A stretch of 45,030 nt of DNA from NCBI GenBank assembly GCA_026985075.1, contig JALSQX010000044.1:1-45030 (forward strand). Direction: 5' to 3'. Below, in pieces: positions 18,979 to 26,200 of the stretch. Every line of letters begins with the position of its first letter. The first letter of the stretch is position 1. The DNA is from Blastocatellia bacterium. GTDB taxonomy: Bacteria > Acidobacteriota > Blastocatellia > HR10 > J050. Both the position numbers and the translations under genes were made by a program. The notes beneath the pieces are model-generated. The model was not told the DNA's origin. It did no database searches and saw nothing but the letters and a program-made list of their open reading frames with translations.

Positions 18979-19938
18979 ATGGATGAAGAGACATTCACGC
19001 CTTCGCCCGAAGGGATGCGACCGGCTGACTGGCGCTGGTGGATCACACGACTGTTGACCGCCGGAGTGGGCGCCGTGTTTCTTCTGGCCGGCGTGCTGAA
19101 GGCTATGGACATGCCATTCTTCATTCGGCAAATCCGCGATTATCAGATCATCACCGATCGAACGGTGGTGACGCTCCTGGCCTGGGGATTGATCGCCGTC
19201 GAGTGCGCCGTGGGCGTCAGCCTTCTCGTGTTCTACCGGCCGCGGATCACGCTGGCCATCACCGGCCTGCTGCTCCTCGTGTTCCTGGGAGCGACGAGCT
19301 GGGCTTGGGCCACGGGAGCGACGGAGGCCTGCGGATGTTTCGGGGCCTGGGCGGAGCGGACGCCGGCCGAAGCGGCGCTGGAAGACCTGTTCCTGCTGGC
19401 GGCGACCGGTCTGGCCTGGCTGGGATATCGCCGCCGCCGCGCTGCGCCATCGCGGCGACAGACGCTGGCCGTCACCGCAGCCTGTGTGATCGGTCTCATT
19501 CTGCCGGTGGCATTCGGCTTTCCACTGAGTGCCATCAGCCACCCTCAATCGACCTCGACGGGGATGACGCTGGGCGATCTCCAGGTGGAAGGGCTCGACC
19601 ACACCGACGTGCACCGGGGAACGTATCTCATCGTGTTGATAGATACCGAATGCTCGCACTGTCAGGAGGCCGTTCCCGAATTGAATGCCTTGGCTGAGGC
19701 ATCCGATTTGCCCCCGGTGGTGGCCCTCTGCAAGAACGAGGAGTGGCGACGCCTGCTGTTCATCGACGAGTTCCAACCGGCATTCCCTCTGGGACACATC
19801 AGCCAGAAGGAGTTCATGCGCTTGCTGGCCGAGGGAGATACGCCGCGCCTCATGCTGGTCCGGGATGGGCGCGTCGATCGGGTGTGGGATCGCACTGTTC
19901 CCAGCCCGGAGACGATCAGAAAACTCATAGGCCGATGA
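18979..19938 (+). CDS. MauE/DoxX-type membrane protein fused to a thioredoxin-like domain
   Basis: A 319-residue protein with about five transmembrane helices in the first 185 residues, including the MauE hallmark ACGCFG (Cys118 and Cys120). A periplasmic thioredoxin-fold domain follows (about 195-319) with the redox pair C225-S-H-C228 in VLIDTECSHCQE. MauE-type proteins pass reducing equivalents across the membrane to extracytoplasmic thiol proteins, as DsbB/CcdA analogues; here donor and acceptor appear fused in one chain. GGAGGAGGAG eight bases upstream supports ATG 18979. It follows the lipoprotein gene by about 110 bases on the same strand. Confidence 0.82.
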   Translation: MDEETFTPSPEGMRPADWRWWITRLLTAGVGAVFLLAGVLKAMDMPFFIRQIRDYQIITDRTVVTLLAWGLIAVECAVGVSLLVFYRPRITLAITGLLLLVFLGATSWAWATGATEACGCFGAWAERTPAEAALEDLFLLAATGLAWLGYRRRRAAPSRRQTLAVTAACVIGLILPVAFGFPLSAISHPQSTSTGMTLGDLQVEGLDHTDVHRGTYLIVLIDTECSHCQEAVPELNALAEASDLPPVVALCKNEEWRRLLFIDEFQPAFPLGHISQKEFMRLLAEGDTPRLMLVRDGRVDRVWDRTVPSPETIRKLIGR

Positions 19939-19982
19939 GCGCTCATGGTCAGCGGTCTCCGGGCGAAACGATGAGGTCTGGC

Positions 19983-20849
19983 ATGACATCGGAATCCTGG
20001 TCCCATCATTACGCCGAGGTGAACGGCATTGGCATGCACTACGTCGCTCAAGGCGAGGGGCGGCTCGTCGTCCTGTTGCATGGATTCCCGGAGTTCTGGT
20101 ATTCCTGGCGACATCAGATTCCCGCGCTGGCCGAGCATTTCCAGGTCGTCGCTCCCGATCTGCGCGGATATAACGAAACGGAGAAACCCGAGGGCGTCGA
20201 TAAGTACCACCTGACGCATCTGACCGCCGATATTCTCGGTTTAATCCATCGGCTCGGCCATGAGCGGGCCATCGTCGTAGGTCACGATTGGGGAGGGGGC
20301 GTAGCGTGGACGCTGGCCATGATGCATCCTCAGGCCGTCGAGCGCGTGATCATCCTCAATGCGCCGCATCCGGCCATCTTTCAACAGCATATCCTGAAGA
20401 ATCCGCGTCAGAGCGCCCGCAGTTGGTACATGTTTTTCTTCCAGCTTCCGCTGGTTCCGGAGAAGCTGCTCAGCCTGAACGATTATGCATTCATTCGCCG
20501 CGCGTTTGCCGGGATTTTGAGCGAGGAGGAGATCGAGAAGTATGTGGAAGCCATCGCGAAACCGGGAGCACTCACCGCAGCGATCAATTACTATCGGGCG
20601 AACATCGATCAGCACTTCCTCCTTGGGGCCCTGGGAGCGTCAACGATGGAGTTTCCTCGCATCGTGGCGCCGACGCTGGTCATATGGGGTGAGGATGATG
20701 CCTTCCTGGGGCGCGAGCTCACCGAAGGATTGGAAGCGCATATCCAAGCGCCATACACGTTGCGTCTGATTCCCGAGTGCGGTCACTGGGTGCAGCAGGA
20801 ACGGCCCGAGGTCGTGAATCGGTACATGCTGGAGTTCCTGCAGACGTGA
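19983..20849 (+). CDS. alpha/beta hydrolase, epoxide hydrolase-like
   Basis: A 288-residue alpha/beta hydrolase. The oxyanion segment LLHGFPEFWYSWRHQ (about 31-45) and the nucleophile elbow VGHDWGG with Asp102 point to the epoxide hydrolase / haloalkane dehalogenase branch, where the nucleophile is Asp. The late acid is in WGEDDAFL and the histidine is in CGHWVQQE (His268). HGFPE rather than HGxPT and tyrosines in the cap favour epoxide hydrolase, but the substrate is unknown. ATG 19983 is chosen for GAGG six bases upstream; ATG 19971 is possible. It lies 44 bases after the MauE fusion gene. Confidence 0.88.
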   Translation: MTSESWSHHYAEVNGIGMHYVAQGEGRLVVLLHGFPEFWYSWRHQIPALAEHFQVVAPDLRGYNETEKPEGVDKYHLTHLTADILGLIHRLGHERAIVVGHDWGGGVAWTLAMMHPQAVERVIILNAPHPAIFQQHILKNPRQSARSWYMFFFQLPLVPEKLLSLNDYAFIRRAFAGILSEEEIEKYVEAIAKPGALTAAINYYRANIDQHFLLGALGASTMEFPRIVAPTLVIWGEDDAFLGRELTEGLEAHIQAPYTLRLIPECGHWVQQERPEVVNRYMLEFLQT

Positions 20850-21159
20850 GTGTCGCATCTTCCACCGATGCCTTTTCTGACCGTGACGCATTCATCCCGC
20901 CGCTGCACTCATCGGCATTCTCCCTCATGGCTTCTGAACGAGAGACGCGAGATAACGCCGGCGAACGGCAGGAACGCACGACGTCACCGGCGTTCTCCCT
21001 CATGGCTTCTGAGCGAGAGGCGGAGGTGCGGTCATCAGGGTTTTTCTCCGGAACGCGAGAGAGTCACGGAGCGGGGAGAATTCGTCATAAAAGGGTTCAC
21101 TTTTGGTTCACCCGGGACAGTCGGTGATGGAGCAGGTGGAATGAATCTCGTGATGTCAC
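20850..21159. other. intergenic region with a spaced repeat pair
   Basis: No gene is supported; open frames are built from the repeat pair at 20909/20984. Nothing else is recognised. Confidence 0.55.
20909..21022. repeat. 39-nt direct repeat pair enclosing a 36-nt insert
   Basis: Copies 20909-20947 and 20984-21022 share CTCCCTCATGGCTTCTGA and differ at only a few positions. The period is 75. The insert (20948-20983) has an open plus-strand frame. It is unrelated to the other pairs in the window. Confidence 0.75.
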
Positions 21160-21236
<77 letters not shown>

Positions 21237-21248
21237 ATCAACGTTCAC

Positions 21249-21276
21249 ATTTTATCCACTCGACGAGGCAAGTCAA
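21249..21276 (-). promoter_or_regulatory. promoter of the tRNA gene
   Basis: Minus strand: TTGACT (21276-21271), a 16-base spacer and TAAAAT (21254-21249), about a dozen bases before the mature 5' end. Confidence 0.65.
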
Positions 21277-21676
21277 GCGCGCGGCCCGGGTCAGGTGCGA
21301 CCATGGTGCCGACCAACACCGATCACGAGTGTCACCGTCGAGGAGGCGGAGAAAGCGCGCATGGGGGTCGGGTTATTCCGTGCAGGGGAAGAAGGAAGTG
21401 ATGGGATTCGTTGATGTGGTAAATGGGGTTCGGATCATTCAGGGTGGGGATAAGGAGAATCATCACCGAGGAGGGGGAGAAAAAAGCTCTGTGGTCTCGG
21501 CGACCTCGGCGGTTTCGCCTTTCTGAGTTCTGGTATGCGGAAGCGCGTAGGGATTCCCGTCTGAACTGAGCATAGCGCAAGATCGCGTCGGGTGTCCGTC
21601 ACGATGTGCTCGTCGCCCCGAACGGTTCTCGTGGACGGGGAATGACGTGCTCCGCTGGGCTTTCGGGCCAGCCACT

Positions 21677-21872
21677 CCCGGGGCAGGCCGTCAGGGAAAG
21701 CGTCGGGCAGCGGCCGCTTCTTCGCAGCGGTTCTCCAATTAACTCTTAAACCCGGGGCAGGCCGTCAGGGAAAGCGTCGGGCAGAGAGCAATGAGTCGGG
21801 ATAGAAGGCCGGACATCACAACATGAGCATCATTGTCAGGGAAAGCGTCGGGCAGAGAGCAATGAGTCGGGA
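21677..21872. repeat. three spaced direct repeats (periods 74 and 71)
   Basis: TCAGGGAAAGCGTCGGGCAG occurs at 21691, 21765 and 21836. Copies 1 and 2 also share the preceding CCCGGGGCAGGCCG. Copies 2 and 3 instead share the following AGAGCAATGAGTCGGGA. The two duplications are thus in shifted registers, each 34-38 nt long, with inserts of 40 and 33 nt. Confidence 0.75.
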
Positions 21873-21984
21873 GAACAATCTCATCGCCCTTCAGAGTACA
21901 CCTCCTCCAAGCAAAAAGCGGTACTCAGTCGTCCAAGGACCTTCCCCTATGTAGCTAACGTCAAGAAGTGCTCTCAACTCCCCT

Positions 21985-22560
21985 CTCCCCGCCGACGAGC
22001 GACGGGGCTTCTCTCTGCTTCAGGCCCCAGAACTCGCCTCCGGGGATCGTTACGTTCCCCACTACCTGAGCTCCCAACTGACTCCTCCCCACAGGCAAGC
22101 TGCGGCGACGTCGCGCAGCGTTGCCTCAGTGACCGACTCCTCCCCACAGGCAAGCTGCGGGGCTTCTCCGTGGAAGAAGAACGTGCCCCGGACTAGCCAA
22201 CCGTATGACCTCTCCCCGCCGGCAAGCGACGGAGCTTCCTCGCGATTGCGATGTCATTGTGAGCATCAAGCTCAGGACGACTCTCCCCGCCGGCAAGTGA
22301 CGGGACTTCCTCGCGATAGAACGCAGATTGCTCCACCAATTACCCAACCCGATCTTCCCCACCACTACCCCACACCAGGCCCTGGAGCTTGTCTCCGGGG
22401 TCAGTGATTTTCGTGCGTCAGAACATCGACGACCATAAGCCACCCACGCCAGGCCCCGGAGCTTGTCTCCGGGGTCAGTGACATTGTTAGCTAGCCAGCC
22501 TAGTCGCCCTCTTCTCCTAAAAGCCCCGGAGCTTGTCTCCGGGGATCGTTACTCTCCAGA
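21985..22560. repeat. dispersed palindromes resembling IS200/IS605-type ends or REP elements
   Basis: At least four hairpins of the CTCCCCGCCGGCAAGCGACGG…GCTTC type (about 21985, 22084, 22139, 22213, 22281) and four of the CCCCGGAGCTTGTCTCCGGGG type (about 22024, 22380, 22453, 22522). The second type is mostly followed by ATCGTTAC or TCAGTGA. Subterminal hairpins of this shape followed by GGGGCTTC are common at ends of IS200/IS605-family elements. No tnpA or tnpB gene is present, so these are non-autonomous or relic copies, or REP-like elements. Confidence 0.55.
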
Positions 22561-22696
22561 TTGAAATGAAACCTCTTCCCGTCCGGCGACGAAGCCCCCA
22601 GCAAGAAAATGAGCCGGAAACAGGAGCTCAGGCCGCGCCCCCTCCCTTTTCTCAGCTCCCCTCCCTGCTCCAGGCCCTCTGCTCCGCGCCTCTGCC

Positions 22697-22733
22697 GTCG
22701 CAATCTTCTCCGAAGTCGAGTCTTCATTCCGAG
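22697..22733 (-). CRISPR. isolated degenerate copy of the main CRISPR repeat
   Basis: The 37 nt match the array repeat except for a few changes (CTTCTCCG in place of CCTCTCTG, and a final G). It lies about 580 bases left of the first regular repeat and is most easily read as a decayed trailer-end repeat. Confidence 0.75.
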
Positions 22734-22736
22734 AGT

Positions 22737-22846
22737 TTGGAGAGGGTTGGCTCGACTGGCCACGGCTCTATCGTAACCAAGAGAACATCGAAGAAATCAC
22801 GTCTCTCTGCTTGGAGAGGGTTGGCTCGACTGGCCACGGCTCTATC
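22737..22846. repeat. 36-nt perfect direct repeat pair enclosing a 38-nt insert
   Basis: 22737-22772 and 22811-22846 are identical (TTGGAGAGGGTTGGCTCGAC… to …GGCTCTATC). The period is 74. The insert 22773-22810 reads NQENIEEITSLC on the plus strand and shares 15 exact bases with an array spacer at 28383-28422 that reads QENIEEA. Confidence 0.8.
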
Positions 22847-22850
22847 ACTA

Positions 22851-23048
22851 CTACTTTGTTGCCTCTGCCTTTGTCAAATCTTGCCAGATGCGCTTGGCGC
22901 AAATCCAACAGAGCGTTTGGGGGAATTCGCCCTTGCTCTGTAACAACTCGCAGGAACAACAGATCGCGTCACTATTCTGATCGGAACAGTAGTGCCCACA
23001 ACATTTGAGTTCTGCGTCTCCTTTTTGCCCAATTCTAATCTTCCTCAT
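22851..23048 (-). CDS. small Cys-rich putative zinc-ribbon protein
   Basis: A 65-residue protein starting MRKIRIGQKGDAELKCCGHY. Cysteines are arranged as CCGHYC, CCSC and CWIC, a pattern expected for a zinc ribbon or small double zinc knuckle. AAAGGAGG with an 8-base spacer upstream of ATG 23048 is one of the best ribosome binding sites in the window. The gene is visibly richer in A+T than the surrounding genes. It lies between two decayed copies of the CRISPR repeat (22697 and 23129). A phage- or plasmid-derived origin is inference; no family is recognised. Confidence 0.6.
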   Translation of the reverse strand: MRKIRIGQKGDAELKCCGHYCSDQNSDAICCSCELLQSKGEFPQTLCWICAKRIWQDLTKAEATK

Positions 23049-23128
23049 TACATTCTCCCTCCTTTGAGATGGGGAGTTTTGCTCCGAATCGAATTGCCTT
23101 CATTCTTGCTCCCTTATCTCAATTGTAG

Positions 23129-23164
23129 GTGCAATCCCTTCTGAAATCTGGTCTTCATTCCGAT
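23129..23164 (-). CRISPR. second isolated degenerate CRISPR repeat
   Basis: GTGCAATCCCTTCTGAAATC and the following TGGTCTTCATTCCGAT match the array repeat with several substitutions and one missing base. It stands about 110 bases left of the first regular repeat. Confidence 0.7.
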
Positions 23165-23269
23165 TGGATGTCACGTGCGCACACCGGAGTTAGTGGAAGA
23201 GACTCTGCCGGCATAAGTAGCGATAACGCGGGATTCCGATTGGATGCCGCGTGCGTACACCGGAGTTAG
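23157..23269. repeat. 37-nt direct repeat pair enclosing a 39-nt insert
   Basis: Copies 23157-23193 and 23233-23269 share ATTCCGATTGGATG and ACACCGGAGTTAG with three differences between them. The period is 76. The first copy includes the last bases of the degenerate CRISPR repeat, so the duplicated unit is out of register with that repeat. Confidence 0.7.
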
Positions 23270-23277
23270 GGCTCCCT

Positions 23278-26200
23278 GTCACAATCCTCTCTGAAGTCGA
23301 GTCTTCATTCCGATTCCTTGGGGCGGGGCTGAGAGTGCGTCTACCGGCTTTGTCGCAATCCTCTCTGAAGTCGAGTCTTCATTCCGATCTGCGGGGTGCT
23401 CGCCCCTAGCGATCTCTATGCTATTGAACGGGTCGCAATCCTCTCTGAAGTCGAGTCTTCATTCCGATGCAAAATAGAAGAGGCGTGGGAAAAAGGATGG
23501 GGCGATGTCGCAATCCTCTCTGAAGTCGAGTCTTCATTCCGATTACATCGAAGTCGCCGTCTGGGGGCGCGGGGAGGACGGGTCGCAATCCTCTCTGAAG
23601 TCGAGTCTTCATTCCGATATGATCTTAGCCCTCGTCACTCTCGGCTTAACGCTGACGTCGCAATCCTCTCTGAAGTCGAGTCTTCATTCCGATTCAAAGC
23701 GAAATCAAAGAAACGCAAAAAAGGGCTAAGAAGTCGCAATCCTCTCTGAAGTCGAGTCTTCATTCCGATAAGATAGAATTCGGAAAAATCACGATATTGA
23801 AAGGAGTAGTCGCAATCCTCTCTGAAGTCGAGTCTTCATTCCGATAGGATAGCAAGATGAAGATAGAATTCGGAAAAATCACGTCGCAATCCTCTCTGAA
23901 GTCGAGTCTTCATTCCGATCCCATACCGTGGGGCGCACACGGCGTTCCATCGCTGTCGCAATCCTCTCTGAAGTCGAGTCTTCATTCCGATTTTTTGTTT
24001 ATGGGACACTGACTAAGGAGGGTTAGATGTAGTCGCAATCCTCTCTGAAGTCGAGTCTTCATTCCGATCGAGCAGTGGGCGATGATCGACGCCGCGCACA
24101 CGGCCGTCGCAATCCTCTCTGAAGTCGAGTCTTCATTCCGATGGAGACATCGCTTTCAAAATCGACGATTACAGTACCACCACTGTCGCAATCCTCTCTG
24201 AAGTCGAGTCTTCATTCCGATAACATGCGCGCCGCCCTGCGGCTCGCCGACGCCGTCGCGTCGCAATCCTCTCTGAAGTCGAGTCTTCATTCCGATTTCC
24301 TCATGGAGCCACTCACCCAAACCCTGGCGCGCGTCGCAATCCTCTCTGAAGTCGAGTCTTCATTCCGATGAAGATTAAGCGAATCTGGCCCGGTGAGCTT
24401 CATCTCGCGTCGCAATCCTCTCTGAAGTCGAGTCTTCATTCCGATTGGTCACGAGGAGCTGGCGAACCTCTGGGCTGAAATGGTCGCAATCCTCTCTGAA
24501 GTCGAGTCTTCATTCCGATGAAAATTGGGTGGTAATACTTTAATTAATCTTGGAGGAGTCGCAATCCTCTCTGAAGTCGAGTCTTCATTCCGATGAACTG
24601 GAAGGAGACGAAGACCCAGCGGACGCTCGGCGTCGCAATCCTCTCTGAAGTCGAGTCTTCATTCCGATATTCTTTTTGGGTTTCGTCGGGTGCGACGCAC
24701 ACACGAGGTCGCAATCCTCTCTGAAGTCGAGTCTTCATTCCGATGGGCATACGAGGGAATTCTGGCCGTGTTGCGGGACACGTCGCAATCCTCTCTGAAG
24801 TCGAGTCTTCATTCCGATCATTCCGGCATCGATGATGGTCATTGTTTGTTGAAGTCGCAATCCTCTCTGAAGTCGAGTCTTCATTCCGATAGGAACTATG
24901 TTGTTAATCGATATCATCAGGAAAGCCTGTCGCAATCCTCTCTGAAGTCGAGTCTTCATTCCGATAAAAATTTGAGAGAGACCTCTTCGAGATTGAATTA
25001 GTGATGTCGCAATCCTCTCTGAAGTCGAGTCTTCATTCCGATGAATTCTGGCCGTGTTGCGGGACACGGCCAGAATGCAGTCGCAATCCTCTCTGAAGTC
25101 GAGTCTTCATTCCGATAATAAGCGGTCCAGAATCTGGGCCGAAGCCATGGCCCGATCGCAATCCTCTCTGAAGTCGAGTCTTCATTCCGATAAGGGGGTT
25201 GCCCGCATCAGCACCCCCGTCCTCATCACATCGCAATCCTCTCTGAAGTCGAGTCTTCATTCCGATCCGGGCAGAGGTGGTCGTCCGATGGACGATCCAT
25301 CCGGTCATCGCAATCCTCTCTGAAGTCGAGTCTTCATTCCGATGAAATTATGTCCAACAACACCATTGATCAGAAGAAATCGCAATCCTCTCTGAAGTCG
25401 AGTCTTCATTCCGATTGCTCGCCCGGGCCCCTATCCGAGTCAGTGAGCGGATTGAAATCATCGCAATCCTCTCTGAAGTCGAGTCTTCATTCCGATGTCG
25501 CCAACCTGGGGACGGACAAAATGAAGGTGAAAAGTCGCAATCCTCTCTGAAGTCGAGTCTTCATTCCGATGGAGGTCGCCGCATGGCGGCGGGGAGACGA
25601 TGGAGAGTCGCAATCCTCTCTGAAGTCGAGTCTTCATTCCGATAGAACAAGCAATAACAATTGTCCGGGCCCAGGATCACCAGTCGCAATCCTCTCTGAA
25701 GTCGAGTCTTCATTCCGATGAAGAAGCTAGACGAGGTCATCGAGAAACTCGATGACGTCGCAATCCTCTCTGAAGTCGAGTCTTCATTCCGATTGCTTCC
25801 AGAGAGAGGGGACATCGCCTATGCCGTGCGTCGCAATCCTCTCTGAAGTCGAGTCTTCATTCCGATGGATATAGCCCATAAAATCCTCTCCTTTGGGTCA
25901 GAGGTCGCAATCCTCTCTGAAGTCGAGTCTTCATTCCGATAGGCATGTATGCTGTTAAATGAAGTCCTTTAGCTAAATACCCGTCGCAATCCTCTCTGAA
26001 GTCGAGTCTTCATTCCGATCGTAAACGCGAACGCGGAATGACCTGCAAAGCCCGCCGCAAGGCGGGTATTTTTGTCGCAATCCTCTCTGAAGTCGAGTCT
26101 TCATTCCGATTACGCGCAGGGATTTGCGCCCTACGCCGACACGATCCGGTCGCAATCCTCTCTGAAGTCGAGTCTTCATTCCGATCACGGTTACACCGGC

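Larger units (their letters stand above)
21277..22696. other. gene-poor, repeat- and palindrome-rich flank of the CRISPR locus
   Basis: No protein gene is supported. It contains a repeat triplet (21677-21872) and a run of palindromes (21985-22560). The sequence reads like accumulated repeat debris next to the trailer end of the array. Confidence 0.65.
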
